A DNA stretch of 64,000 nucleotides from Actinacidiphila epipremni (GTDB lineage Bacteria; Actinomycetota; Actinomycetes; Streptomycetales; Streptomycetaceae), in contig NZ_JAATEJ010000002.1 in NCBI RefSeq assembly GCF_012034175.1, positions 1 through 64,000 on the forward strand, read 5' to 3'. The notes under the pieces were generated by a model, which worked only from the letters and a program-made list of their open reading frames with translations, was not told the DNA's origin and searched no databases. A program made the translations under genes and the position numbers. Shown piece after piece: positions 1 to 9,406 of the stretch (within the stretch, counting starts at the first letter, position 1; each line of letters opens with the position of its first letter).

Positions 1-389
1 CGCACCGAACCCCGACGCGCAAGCGTACCCACGGCGGATCAGCCCAGGCGGAAAGCCGACGACCCACCGAACCCCACCACGCAACCGCACCCGGGTTGGC
101 TGGCCCGCGGCGGAAAGCCGACGATCCACGGAACCCTCTTCCGTCAGCTTCTGGCCCCACTGCCTTTTTGCCGCCTTCTCGCCTCCGGGGGCTTCTATCC
201 GGTGTCGACAGTCGATCATGCTCGGTTCCTCGTTCCTCGGAACCTCCGCGTGTTCTCCCTTTCGACACCGGCGCCCCCTTCGGCTCGCCGGCTACACAGG
301 AGTGACCAGCGACGCAAGGCTCGGGTAGCGGCGAACCGTCAGGCGTTGATGGGGCAACCGTCCAGCGTTGATGAGGGAACGGTCTGGCG
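1..389. repeat. Left arm of long inverted repeat; no gene
   Basis: From about base 18 to 350 this sequence reappears, inverted and with scattered mismatches, at about 1531-1883 on the other side of the SIS gene. Shared landmarks are a CGGAAAGCCGACGA motif twice, 62 bases apart, the stretch around CCTTTTTGCCGCC... replaced by its complement on the far side, and a segment ending in GACGCAAGGCTCG. Short ORFs here are repeat translations with no codon-use support. No promoter or gene is recognised. Confidence 0.75.
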
Positions 390-1445
390 TCAGTGGGTCT
401 CGGTGATTTTGGCGATGCCGCGGGGGGAGTCGGGGTCTTGGCCGCGGGCCATGGCGATTTCCCAGGCCAGGCGTTGGAGGGGGAGGATTTCGAGGAGGGG
501 CTGGAGGGATTCGGGGACGCCCGTGGGGATGGCGATGCCGCCGGAGGCGGCGCTGACCTGGGGGTCAGGGCCGATGACGACGAGGTCGGCGCCGCGGCCA
601 CGCAGCCGGTCCAGCACGGGCTGGAGGGCCTGCCCGCCGCGGCCCTCGGTCACGATCGCGATCACCGGCGAGATGTTGTCGACCATGGCCAGCGGCCCGT
701 GCAACAGGTCAGCCCCGGAGTAGGCGAGCGCGGGGAAGTAGCTGGTCTCCATCAGCTTCAGGGCCGCTTCCTTCGCCGTGGGGTAGCCGTAGCCCCGCGA
801 GGTGATGACCATGCGCTGGGCGAAGCGGTAGCGCCCGGCGAGGTCGCGTACCTCGTCGCCGCGGGCCAGGACGCCCTCGGCGAGCTCCGGGATGGCCTGC
901 GCGGCCCTGGCGCCGTCCTGGCCGCCCAGGGCGGTCACGAAGAGGTAGAGGGCCATCAGCTCGGCCGTATACGTCTTGGTGGCCGGCAGCGCCCGCTCGG
1001 GGCCCGCGAGCAGGTCGATGTGGAACTCCGAGACCTCCGCGAGCGGCGACTCGGGGTTGTTGGTGACCGCCAGGGTGATCGCGCCGGCCTCGCGGGCGGC
1101 CTGCGAGGTGGTCGTGAGGTCCGGTGAGCCGCCGGACTGGCTGACGGTGACCACCAGGACGTCCGCGAGGTGCGGACGCGCGCCGTACGCGGTGATCGTC
1201 GACATCGAGGCGAGGCCGCACGGCAGGCCCAGCTCGACCTCCAGCAGGTACTTCGCGTAGAGGGCCGCGTGGTCGGAGGTGCCGCGGGCGCTGAGCAGGA
1301 CGAAACGGGGCCGCCGTGCGGCGATGGCGTGGGCGGTGGCGGTGATGTCGCCCACCGCGCGCTCCAGCACCCGCCGCATCGTCTCCGGCTGCTCGGCCAT
1401 CTCCGCGGCCATGATCGCGCCGGGCCCTTCACCGCCATCCGCCAT
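390..1445 (-). CDS. SIS-domain sugar-phosphate isomerase (GlmS isomerase-like)
   Basis: Cytosolic protein of 351 aa with two SIS domains, equivalent to the isomerase half of glucosamine-6-phosphate synthase without the glutaminase domain. The region reading KEAALKLMETSY followed by LLHGPLAMV matches the GlmS stretch that carries the catalytic Glu and His. The C-terminus ends IAKITETH, where GlmS has its active-site Lys. It probably isomerises, deaminates or dehydrates an amino-sugar phosphate; the substrate is not readable. The ATG at 1445 is preceded by GGAGGCGGGCGGAC, a good ribosome site; an open frame extends further upstream but has no better start. It lies next to nagB and the das genes, which fits amino-sugar metabolism. 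A NagS-type GlcNAc-6-P enzyme is one possibility, unproven. The gene is enclosed by inverted repeats. Confidence 0.8.
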   Translation of the reverse strand: MADGGEGPGAIMAAEMAEQPETMRRVLERAVGDITATAHAIAARRPRFVLLSARGTSDHAALYAKYLLEVELGLPCGLASMSTITAYGARPHLADVLVVTVSQSGGSPDLTTTSQAAREAGAITLAVTNNPESPLAEVSEFHIDLLAGPERALPATKTYTAELMALYLFVTALGGQDGARAAQAIPELAEGVLARGDEVRDLAGRYRFAQRMVITSRGYGYPTAKEAALKLMETSYFPALAYSGADLLHGPLAMVDNISPVIAIVTEGRGGQALQPVLDRLRGRGADLVVIGPDPQVSAASGGIAIPTGVPESLQPLLEILPLQRLAWEIAMARGQDPDSPRGIAKITETH

Positions 1446-1530
1446 GTCCGCCCGCCTCCATCCCGCCGGGGACCACTCCAACAGTCGACCACATCCCCCG
1501 TCCCCCCGCGCGCGGAGCCGACACACGCAT

Positions 1531-1883
1531 CAGCGCCCGACGGTTCGCCGCCAGCCGAGCCTTGCGTCGCTGGTCACTCCTGTGTAGCCGGCGAGCCGAA
1601 GGGGGCGCCGGTGTCGAAAGGGTGGGGGCACCCCCAGGCGGAGCTCTGGGGGAGCGCGGAGGTCGTGAGGAACGAGCGACCGAGCACGATCGACTGTCGA
1701 CACCGGATAGAAGCCCCCGGAGGCGAGAAGGCGGCAAAAAGGCAGTGGGGCCAGAAGCTGACGGAAGAGGGTTCCGTGGATCGTCGACTTTCCGCCGCCG
1801 CCCAGCTAGCCCGGGTGCGGTTGCGTGGTGGGGTTCGGTGGGTCGTCGGCTTTCCGCCTGGGCTGACCCGCCGTGGGTACGCT
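1531..1883. repeat. Right arm of long inverted repeat
   Basis: Inverted, imperfect copy of bases ~18-350. It differs from the left arm mainly by an extra ~33-bp palindrome at 1623-1656, where the left arm has about six unrelated bases. The arm merges at its outer end into the 62-bp tandem repeats. Confidence 0.75.
1623..1656. repeat. Small palindromic insertion (copy A)
   Basis: The sequence reads TGGGGGCACCCCCAGGCG and then GAGCTCTGGGGGAGCG. It forms a stem between GGGGG/CCCCC-rich halves around an AGGCGGAGCTC centre. Almost the same 32 bases occur at 35861-35892 inside an unrelated repeat, and the inverted-repeat partner of this site lacks it. It looks like a REP-like mobile palindrome. 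Confidence 0.7.
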
Positions 1884-2200
1884 TGCGTACCGGGGTCCTG
1901 TGCATCGTCGACTTCCCGCCGCCGGCCAGCCAACCCGGGTACGGCTACGCGCCGGACTTCCGTGCGTCATCTGCTATCCGCCTGAGCTGACCCGCCGCAG
2001 ATACGTCCACGCGCCGGGGCCCTGTGCATCGTCGACTTCCCGCCCGAGCCGCCCCGCCGTCGCTACGGCTCCCGCCGGCCCCGTACATCGCCGACCATCC
2101 CCCCAGGCCAGCCCCTGTGCCACGCCCACCCCCGGCGCCCCGTACATCCCCGCCCCCCAACCCAGCCGAGCCCCCGCAACCACGCCCACCCCCGGCGCCC
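1781..2200. repeat. 62-bp tandem repeat array, decaying to the right
   Basis: A TCGTCGAC-TTTCCGCC-like block recurs at 1781, 1843, 1905, ~1967 and 2029 (period 62), then with 59-bp spacing at about 2088 and 2147. Units also share GGCTGACCCGCCG and a GTACGCTTGCGTAC-like palindrome. Similarity fades towards a C-rich tract at 2200-2340 that contains a CCCCCAAAAAAAAGCCCC run. No gene is seen between 1446 and 2411. Confidence 0.8.
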
Positions 2201-2365
2201 CCTCCACCGCCCGCCCCCGCCGGGCCCCCGGCGTCACCCCGACGCACAGCCCCCGCGCATCGCCCCCGCCCCCCCCCAAAAAAAAGCCCCACCCCCCCAA
2301 GCCCAACCCCCCCAAGGCTCCCCAAACCCGGCCCGCCCCTGGGGCGGGGTGGGAAGGGCTGGTAG

Positions 2366-2381
2366 ATTGGTCTATACCACA
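2366..2381. promoter_or_regulatory. DasR operator (dre) before nagB
   Basis: ATTGGTCTATACCACA is a near-perfect palindrome that fits the DasR consensus ACTGGTCTAGACCACT. It lies about 30 bases before the nagB start, as expected for repression relieved by glucosamine-6-phosphate. Confidence 0.88.
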
Positions 2382-2411
2382 CTCCACCTCTCCAGAAACG
2401 GCAGGCCAAGC

Positions 2412-3197
2412 GTGGAAGTTGTCATCGTCCCGGATGCCGCGGCAGGCGGCGAAGTGATCGCGGAGGCCGTGGTCTCGCTGGTCCGCCGGCGGCCCGATGC
2501 GTTGTTCGGGGTGGCCACCGGGTCCACGCCGTTGCCGGTGTACAAGGCGCTCGCCGCGAAGGTGCGCGGCGGGGTCGTGGACGTCTCGCGGGTCAGGGTG
2601 TGCCAGTTGGACGAGTACGTGGGGCTGCCGGCCGGGCACCCGGAGTCGTACCGGTCGGTCGTGCTGCGGGAGGTCGTGGAGCCGCTGGGGCTGTCCGCGG
2701 AGGCGTTCATGGGGCCGGACGGGGCCGCCGAGGACGTGCAGGCGGCGTGCGAGGCGTACGACGCGGCGCTGGCCGCGGCCGGCGGGGTGGACCTGCAGCT
2801 GCTGGGGATCGGCACGGACGGGCACATCGGGTTCAACGAGCCGTGCTCCTCGCTGGCGTCCCGGACCCGGATCAAGACGCTCACCGAGCAGACCCGGGTC
2901 GACAACGCCCGCTTCTTCGGCGGCGACATCGACCAGGTCCCGCACCACGTCATCACGCAGGGCATCGGCACGATCCTGGAGGCCCGGCACGTGGTGCTGC
3001 TGGCCACCGGTGAGGGCAAGGCAGAGGCGGTCGCGCAGAGCGTGGAGGGGCCGGTCGCCGCGGTGGTGCCGGCGTCCGCGCTGCAGTTGCATCCGCACGC
3101 CACGGTGGTCGTCGACGAGGCCGCCGCGTCCAAGCTGAAGCTCGCGCCGTACTTCCGTGCGACCTACGCGGCCAAGCCGCCCTGGCAGGGCCTGTGA
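2412..3197 (+). CDS. nagB: Glucosamine-6-phosphate deaminase NagB
   Basis: Converts glucosamine-6-phosphate to fructose-6-phosphate plus ammonia, the last committed step of GlcNAc catabolism, in the cytosol. The 261-aa length is normal for the family. Visible motifs are GVATGSTPLPVY (phosphate binding), QLDEYVGL with the catalytic Asp, GIGTDGHIGFNEP with the acid/base Asp and His, and HHVITQGIGTIL near the C-terminus. The start is GTG at 2412, where the protein reads VEVVIVPDA as family members do; the open frame upstream is spurious. The ribosome site is weak. The DasR operator just upstream ties expression to amino-sugar supply. It is convergent with the das operon and separated from it by a strong hairpin. 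Confidence 0.95.
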   Translation: MEVVIVPDAAAGGEVIAEAVVSLVRRRPDALFGVATGSTPLPVYKALAAKVRGGVVDVSRVRVCQLDEYVGLPAGHPESYRSVVLREVVEPLGLSAEAFMGPDGAAEDVQAACEAYDAALAAAGGVDLQLLGIGTDGHIGFNEPCSSLASRTRIKTLTEQTRVDNARFFGGDIDQVPHHVITQGIGTILEARHVVLLATGEGKAEAVAQSVEGPVAAVVPASALQLHPHATVVVDEAAASKLKLAPYFRATYAAKPPWQGL

Positions 3198-3207
3198 GGC
3201 AGGCTGC

Positions 3208-3244
3208 CCGCGCCCGTGCCGTCCCCCGGACGGCGCGGGCGCGG
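3208..3244. terminator. Hairpin between convergent nagB and GH3 gene
   Basis: A 17-bp stem (CCGCGCCCGTGCCGTCC with its complement, one mismatch) with a CCC loop starts 10 bases after the nagB stop. It has no T tract, so it may act as a bidirectional, Streptomyces-style terminator. Confidence 0.6.
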
Positions 3245-3363
3245 ACGTGTGCGCGGGGCGGGCGGGAAAGCCCCGCGGGCATGGCGGACGCCGGGTCCGG
3301 CCGAGGTCGTCCGGCCGGCCCGGCGTCGTACGGGAGCGCTCCCCCGCGCGGGCACGCGTACGC

Positions 3364-4953
3364 TCAGCGGGCGCTGACGATGGCCTCCGCGGCGGCCTCG
3401 CCGCACACCCGGGCGGCGCCGTGCGTGGCCAGGTGCAGGGCGCCGCGCGGCGCGGCCTGCGGGACGCCCATCTCGACCACGACGGTGTCGGGGCGGGCGG
3501 CGACCAGGGCGTCCAGCGCGCCGGCCATCCACGCGTGCCGGTGGACGTCGCGCACGACGGCGACGACGCGCCGCTCCCCCGCCGCCGCGAGCACCCCGGC
3601 GGTGAAGGCCGTGAGGTCACCGGCGTCCGCGGCCCGGTAGGTCGCGGTCCTCGTGCCCGGCAGCAGCCGCTCCAGCTCGGCGGCGACGCCCCACGGGGTG
3701 TCCTCGCCGACCGCGATGTTGGCCACCGGCGTGAAGGCCGCCACGTACGGCGCGCGGTCCAGCGGTACGAAGCCGGGCGCGCGGGTGACCCGCAGGGCGC
3801 GCCGAGCGGCCTCCAGGCCGACCTCGGAGGCGGCCCCGAAGGGACCGAACGCCTCGCCCGCGGGGGCGAGCGCGGCGCCGGGACCCTCGCCGGGCGCGGT
3901 CCCCTCCGCCGCGCCCGGCTGCCGCTGCGCCACCGCCCACGCGGCGAGCTCGCGTACCCGGGCGGCGGCGTCGGCGAGCCGTTCGCGCGGCAGGTCGCCG
4001 GACTCGACGGCGGTCACGATCGCGTCCCGCAGCGCGACCACGGTCTGCTCGTCGGCGAGGCCGCCGCCCACGCAGATCGCGTCGGCGCCGGCGGCCAGCG
4101 CCATGACGGTGCCGCGCTCGATGCCGTACGTCGCGGCGATCGCCTGCATCTCGATGCCGTCGGTGACGATGAGGCCGTCGTAGCCGAGCCCGCCCTGCTC
4201 GCGCGGGGCGCGCAGCAGGCCGGTGAGCGCGGCGGGGCTGAGCGTCGCGGGCAGTTCGGGGTCGAGCGCGGGCACCAGGATGTGCGCGCTCATGACGACC
4301 TTGGTGCCGGCGGTGAGGGCGGCCCGGAAGGGCACCAGCTCGCGGGCGTGCAGCGTGTCGAGGTCGACGTCGATCCGCGGCAGCGCGTGGTGGGAGTCGG
4401 TCGCGGTGTCGCCGTGGCCGGGGAAGTGCTTGACGCACGCGGCCACGCCCGCCGATTGCAGGCCCTCGACGTAGGCGGCGGTGTTGCGGGCGACCAGGTC
4501 GGGGTCGGCGCCGAAGGAGCGTACGCCGATGACGGGGTTGTCCGGGTCGGAGTTGACGTCCGCGGACGGCGCCCAGTTGAGGTTGACGCCGCATTCGGCG
4601 AGCCGGCGGCCGAGTTCGGCGGCGACGGCGCGGGTGAGCTTGATGTCGTCGACGGCGCCGAGCGCGAGGTTGCCGGGGAAGGACGAACCGCCGCGCGCCT
4701 CAAGGCGGGTGACGTCGCCGCCCTCCTCGTCGGCGGCGACCAGCACGTCGGGCCGTACCGCCCGCAACTGCGCGGTGAGCGCGGCGACTTGCGCGGGCGA
4801 TTCGATGTTGCGGGCGAACAGCGCGACCGCGCCCAGCCCTTCGGCGAGCCGGCGCAGCAGCCACTCGGGAGCGGTGGTGCCGGTGAAGCCGGGTTGCAGG
4901 ACGGTCAGCGCGTCGGTCACGAGCGCGGGGTCGGCGGGTGCGGGCGTCGTCAT
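3364..4953 (-). CDS. GH3 beta-N-acetylhexosaminidase
   Basis: 529-aa glycoside hydrolase family 3 enzyme that would release GlcNAc from chitobiose or chito-oligosaccharides brought in by the Das transporter. No signal peptide is visible, so it should act in the cytosol. The N-terminal TIM-barrel has the family signature KHFPGHGDTATDSHH, and IVTDGIEMQAI carries the nucleophile Asp. A second, GH3-C-like part follows from about residue 340. Its ATG at 4953 overlaps the dasC stop codon (ATGA), so it is translationally coupled as the last gene of the das operon. In Streptomyces the equivalent gene follows dasC, so synteny supports the role. Confidence 0.9.
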   Translation of the reverse strand: MTTPAPADPALVTDALTVLQPGFTGTTAPEWLLRRLAEGLGAVALFARNIESPAQVAALTAQLRAVRPDVLVAADEEGGDVTRLEARGGSSFPGNLALGAVDDIKLTRAVAAELGRRLAECGVNLNWAPSADVNSDPDNPVIGVRSFGADPDLVARNTAAYVEGLQSAGVAACVKHFPGHGDTATDSHHALPRIDVDLDTLHARELVPFRAALTAGTKVVMSAHILVPALDPELPATLSPAALTGLLRAPREQGGLGYDGLIVTDGIEMQAIAATYGIERGTVMALAAGADAICVGGGLADEQTVVALRDAIVTAVESGDLPRERLADAAARVRELAAWAVAQRQPGAAEGTAPGEGPGAALAPAGEAFGPFGAASEVGLEAARRALRVTRAPGFVPLDRAPYVAAFTPVANIAVGEDTPWGVAAELERLLPGTRTATYRAADAGDLTAFTAGVLAAAGERRVVAVVRDVHRHAWMAGALDALVAARPDTVVVEMGVPQAAPRGALHLATHGAARVCGEAAAEAIVSAR

Positions 4954-5837
4954 CCCTTCACCGCCCCGGCGGTCAGGCCGGCGGCCATCCTGCGCTGGAC
5001 GAGCAGGAAGAGGATCACCACGGGCACGCCCATCATGGTGGAGCCGGCCATCATCGGCGCGTACTCGGTGCCGTGCTGGGTGGTGAAGGTGCCCAGCCAC
5101 ACGGTGGCGGTCTCGTGCTCCTGGCTCATCACGAGCAGCGCGTAGAGGAATTCGTTCCACGCCTGGATGAAGGCGTAGATGGAGGTGGCGACCAGGCCCG
5201 GGGCCAGCAGCGGGAAGACGACCCGGATGAAGGCGCCGGTGCGGCTGCACCCGTCGACCATCGCGGCCTCTTCGAGCTCCTTGGGGATGTTGACGATGAA
5301 GCCGCGCAGCGTCCACACGGTGAAGGGCAGCACGAAGGTGAGGTAGGTCAGCACCAGGCCGCTGAGCTTGTCGATCTGGTGGATCTGGTTGAGCAGCAGG
5401 AAGACCGGGATGATCATCGCGACGAGCGGCACCATCTGCACGGTCAGGATGCCGACGATGACGACCTTGCGTCCGCGGAAGGCGAACCGGGAGATCGCCA
5501 GCGCCGCCAGCAGGCCGATGATCGCGCCGATCACGACGGTGCTGGCGCTGACGATCAGGCTGCGCTCGACCGGGCCCCAGAAGTCGCTGATGTTGAGCGC
5601 CCGGCGGAAGTTCTCCAGCGACACCGGCCACGGGAAGAAGTGCGGCTTGGGGTCGATGGCGTCCTTGGCCGGCTTGAACGCGGTGTTGATCATCCAGTAG
5701 ACCGGGAAGGCGGTCACCACGAAGACCAGCAGGCCGACGACGTTCCAGCCGCGTTTGGCGTTGCGCCGACGGCGCTCGGCGGCGGTGGCCGTGATCACGG
5801 CCGGTGCGGCGGTCGGCCGCGAGGTCAGGGCGCTCAT
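4950..5837 (-). CDS. dasC: Chitobiose ABC transporter permease DasC
   Basis: 295-aa inner-membrane permease of the MalG type, with about six transmembrane segments. The EAA loop reads NIPKELEEAAMVDGCS, the docking site for the shared ATPase (MsiK in Streptomyces, not in this window). It forms the transmembrane channel with DasB and takes N,N'-diacetylchitobiose/GlcNAc from the DasA lipoprotein. Its ATG at 5837 overlaps the dasB stop (ATGA) and its own stop overlaps the GH3 start, so the operon is tightly coupled. Confidence 0.93.
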   Translation of the reverse strand: MSALTSRPTAAPAVITATAAERRRRNAKRGWNVVGLLVFVVTAFPVYWMINTAFKPAKDAIDPKPHFFPWPVSLENFRRALNISDFWGPVERSLIVSASTVVIGAIIGLLAALAISRFAFRGRKVVIVGILTVQMVPLVAMIIPVFLLLNQIHQIDKLSGLVLTYLTFVLPFTVWTLRGFIVNIPKELEEAAMVDGCSRTGAFIRVVFPLLAPGLVATSIYAFIQAWNEFLYALLVMSQEHETATVWLGTFTTQHGTEYAPMMAGSTMMGVPVVILFLLVQRRMAAGLTAGAVKG

Positions 5838-6835
5838 TCCACCTCTCCGATCTTGAGCATCTGCCGCATGTACACCGCGACGACGCCGAGCAGCAGCAGG
5901 ACGGTCAGCAGCGCGATGGCCGAGCCGGTGGCGTAGTCGTTGACGCCGAACGCCTTGTCGTACGAGTAGGTGGTCAGCAGCTGGAACTCCGGCTCGGGGT
6001 GGCCGCCGCGCATGAGCCAGACCTGGGCGAAGACGCCCATGTCCCAGATGATGGACAGCGTGGTCATCATGACGACCAGCGGCTTGATGATCGGGAAGGT
6101 GACGTAGCGGAAGACGCCGAAGGCGTCGGCGCCGTCGAGCCGGGCGGCCTCCTCCAGCTCCTTGGGGACCTGGGTGAGGCCGGCGCTGAGGGTGATCACG
6201 ACGAACGGGATCGCGCCCCACACCACCTGGAGCATGATCACCGACAGGCCCTCGGGCCCGGAGGCGAACCAGTTGTGGCCGCTGTAGTCGACGCCGGGGA
6301 TCTGGCTGAGGGTCCAGTTGACGACGCCGTAGTCGCTGTCGAACATCCACTTGAAGACGGTGACGGCGACGACCACCGGCATCGCCCAGCTGGCCACCAG
6401 CGCGATGTTGATCAGGGTGCGCACCCAGCCGGACACCCGCTGCAGGAGCAGCGCGATGAGCATGCCGAGCACCATCGTGAGGATCACCGCGCTCGCGGCG
6501 AACAGGATGGTGCGCACCACGACGTCCCAGAACTCCTGGTCCTTCAGGATCGCCTGGTAGTTGTCGAAACCGACCCAGGTGGCCGGCTTGAAGCCCCACA
6601 GCTGGGGCTTCTTGTAGTCCTGGAAGGACAGGGTGCCCAGCTTGATCAGCGGGTAGCCCAGCACGAGCACCAGGACCAGCAGGCACGGGGCCAGCAGCAG
6701 CCAGGGCGTGAGCGCCCGGCCGAGGCGGACCCGGTTGCCGCGTCTGACGCGGGCTCTCCCCGGGCCGCGCCCGGGGGGTGATGAGTGCCGCCGTGGCGGC
6801 GGCACCTTCGTGGTGGTGGTCTCGGCGGCACTCAT
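5834..6835 (-). CDS. dasB: Chitobiose ABC transporter permease DasB
   Basis: 333-aa MalF-type permease with a basic, proline-rich cytosolic N-terminus of about 40 residues followed by six hydrophobic segments. The EAA loop reads QVPKELEEAARLDGAD. It pairs with DasC. The ATG at 6835 is preferred over the GTG one codon earlier because the AGGAG ribosome site (about 6841-6845) is then properly spaced. It follows dasA after a 41-base gap. Confidence 0.92.
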   Translation of the reverse strand: MSAAETTTTKVPPPRRHSSPPGRGPGRARVRRGNRVRLGRALTPWLLLAPCLLVLVLVLGYPLIKLGTLSFQDYKKPQLWGFKPATWVGFDNYQAILKDQEFWDVVVRTILFAASAVILTMVLGMLIALLLQRVSGWVRTLINIALVASWAMPVVVAVTVFKWMFDSDYGVVNWTLSQIPGVDYSGHNWFASGPEGLSVIMLQVVWGAIPFVVITLSAGLTQVPKELEEAARLDGADAFGVFRYVTFPIIKPLVVMMTTLSIIWDMGVFAQVWLMRGGHPEPEFQLLTTYSYDKAFGVNDYATGSAIALLTVLLLLGVVAVYMRQMLKIGEVE

Positions 6836-6876
6836 CACGTGCTCCTCAGCGGTCCCGGTCTACGTTGTGAGGACGG

Positions 6877-8184
6877 TCAGTTCTTGACGTTGAGGACCTT
6901 GTCCATGTCGGCGTCCGCGGCCTTGGCCGCGTCCGCGACGGAGGACTTGCCGGTGGCGATGTTCTGCAGCATGGTCTGCAGGGTCTGCGCCTTTTCCACG
7001 CTGCCCCAGCCCGGGGCGGTCGGCACGAACCAGCTGGACTCGGCCGCCTCCGCGGTGACCGCGGAGGCCGGGTCGGCCTTCAGCGTGGCCAGCTGCGTGT
7101 TGTTGTTGGGCAGGTTGCCCTTGCTCATCAGGATCTTCTGGCCGGCGCTGTTGGTGAAGTCGTTGATCCACTCCGAGGCCAGGTCCACGTTCTTGGACTT
7201 GCTCGGGACCGCGAGGTCCGAGCCGCCGAGGAAGACCGGGATGTTCTTGCCGGACGGGCCGGGCATCACGAAGTTGACCAGGTTGTCCTTGAGCTTGCCG
7301 CCGGTCTTGTCGTACTTCGGGTCGGCCGCGGACGGGCCCTCCCAGCCGGGGGCGTAGATGAGCGCGGACTTGCCCTGGCCGTAGACGATGTAGCGGTCGG
7401 ACTCGTCCTTGGTGAGGTCGCCGTGCATGTACTTGCCGATGGCGTTCTTCCAGGTGGTCAGGCCCTGGATCGCCTGCGGGGACTCCAGGCTGCCCTTCCA
7501 CTGGCCGCCCTCGTTGGTGGCGATGGCGCCGCCGGCGTCGTAGACGAAGGACATGGCCGCATACCAGTCGCGCGAGGGCTGGTACCAGGCGTTGAACTTC
7601 GGGCCCTCCTTGGCCTGGATCTTGTCCAGGTCCGCGGTCAGCTCGGTCCAGTTCTTCGGGGTGGCGGTGATGCCGGCGTCGGCGGCGATGTCCTTGCGCC
7701 AGGTGGCGATACGGGCGGCGGCGTAGTAGGGCACGCCGTAGGTCTGGCCGTCGTAGGTGACGGACTGCTTGAGGCCGTCCAGCCAGGCGGAGGAGTTGTC
7801 GAACTTCGACGGGTCCAGCTGGGCGAAGGCACCCTCGGCCATGTAGGGCACCATCTCGCTGTTGCCCATCTCGACGACGTCGGGCGCCTTGTCGGTGGCG
7901 AGCACGGCGTCCAGCTTGGCATTCTTGTCCGGCCAGGCGTAGTACTCGTGCTTGACCTTCAGGCCCGGGTGCTTGGCGACGATGGCGTCGTCGGCGGCCT
8001 TGACCAGCTCGGGCCAGTTGTGCTGCGCGTCCACCGTGAGCCACACGGTGATCGAGGACGCGCTCGCGGCGGGCTTGCTGCCGCCGTCGGCCTTCTTGTC
8101 GTCGTCCTTCTTGTCGGATCCACACGCCGCAATGCCGACGATCATGGTCGCGACGCCGATCGCCGCGATGAGCTTGCGCTTCAC
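6877..8184 (-). CDS. dasA: Chitobiose-binding lipoprotein DasA
   Basis: 435-aa extracellular solute-binding protein of the sugar ABC type. The start VKRKLIAAIGVATMIVGIAAC is a lipoprotein signal with an IAAC lipobox, so the mature protein is tethered outside the membrane by its Cys. The fold-typical segments ITVWLTVDAQ, APDVVEMGNSEM, YGVPYYAAARI and the C-terminal TLQTMLQNIATGK are seen. The GTG at 8184 has a strong GAGGAGGGTGGC ribosome site; the longer open frame upstream is unlikely. It is first in dasABC-GH3, and two DasR operators lie in the gap towards divergent dasR. Confidence 0.93.
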   Translation of the reverse strand: MKRKLIAAIGVATMIVGIAACGSDKKDDDKKADGGSKPAASASSITVWLTVDAQHNWPELVKAADDAIVAKHPGLKVKHEYYAWPDKNAKLDAVLATDKAPDVVEMGNSEMVPYMAEGAFAQLDPSKFDNSSAWLDGLKQSVTYDGQTYGVPYYAAARIATWRKDIAADAGITATPKNWTELTADLDKIQAKEGPKFNAWYQPSRDWYAAMSFVYDAGGAIATNEGGQWKGSLESPQAIQGLTTWKNAIGKYMHGDLTKDESDRYIVYGQGKSALIYAPGWEGPSAADPKYDKTGGKLKDNLVNFVMPGPSGKNIPVFLGGSDLAVPSKSKNVDLASEWINDFTNSAGQKILMSKGNLPNNNTQLATLKADPASAVTAEAAESSWFVPTAPGWGSVEKAQTLQTMLQNIATGKSSVADAAKAADADMDKVLNVKN

Positions 8185-8290
8185 GCCACCCTCCTCAGGA
8201 TGCCCGAAACTCCCCCCACCGCCCGACATGCCGGACTCCGCGTGGCACGCGAAGGCCCATACCTGCTCGTGGGACTGGGATTTGGCCGTT

Positions 8291-8306
8291 AATGGTTTAG
8301 ACCAGT
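8291..8306. promoter_or_regulatory. DasR operator 1 in dasA-dasR gap
   Basis: AATGGTTTAGACCAGT matches the dre palindrome (TGGTYTAGACCA) with one deviation. It sits about 107 bases before the dasA start and about 198 before dasR, so it can serve both promoters. Confidence 0.85.
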
Positions 8307-8314
8307 ACCGGGAG

Positions 8315-8332
8315 CTTGGCCTAGACCTTTAG
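8315..8332. promoter_or_regulatory. DasR operator 2 (weaker)
   Basis: CTTGGCCTAGACCTTTAG is a second, less perfect dre, centred 25 bases from operator 1. Paired dre sites before dasA are known in Streptomyces. Confidence 0.65.
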
Positions 8333-8443
8333 GGGTGTCAAGGGTGTATAAGAACACCCGTCGGGTCTGTTATCGGACCGACACCTGAAGGGGACCTGAC
8401 CCCGCCGCCTGCCTCCCGACGGGCCCCGCGTGCCACCATGTGA

Positions 8444-9274
<831 letters not shown>

Positions 9275-9406
9275 ACCGGGGCATTTACGTCACCCGGGCG
9301 GCTGACCTGGGAACGGATCCGTGCACGGGTAGTGACGGGCGCCGCTAGCCTCCCCTACATTTCCTGGCCATTACACGTGCCGCTCTAGGGGACGGGAGCA
9401 CCGCCC

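Noticed and set aside
1446..1530. Possible DasR half-sites (TGGTC repeats) before the SIS gene
   Set aside because: They are direct, not palindromic, and lack the TCTAGA centre.
1873..2457. 194-aa Pro-rich open frame over the repeat array
   Set aside because: It is a translation of tandem repeats and a C-rich tract, with no ribosome site, and it runs into nagB.
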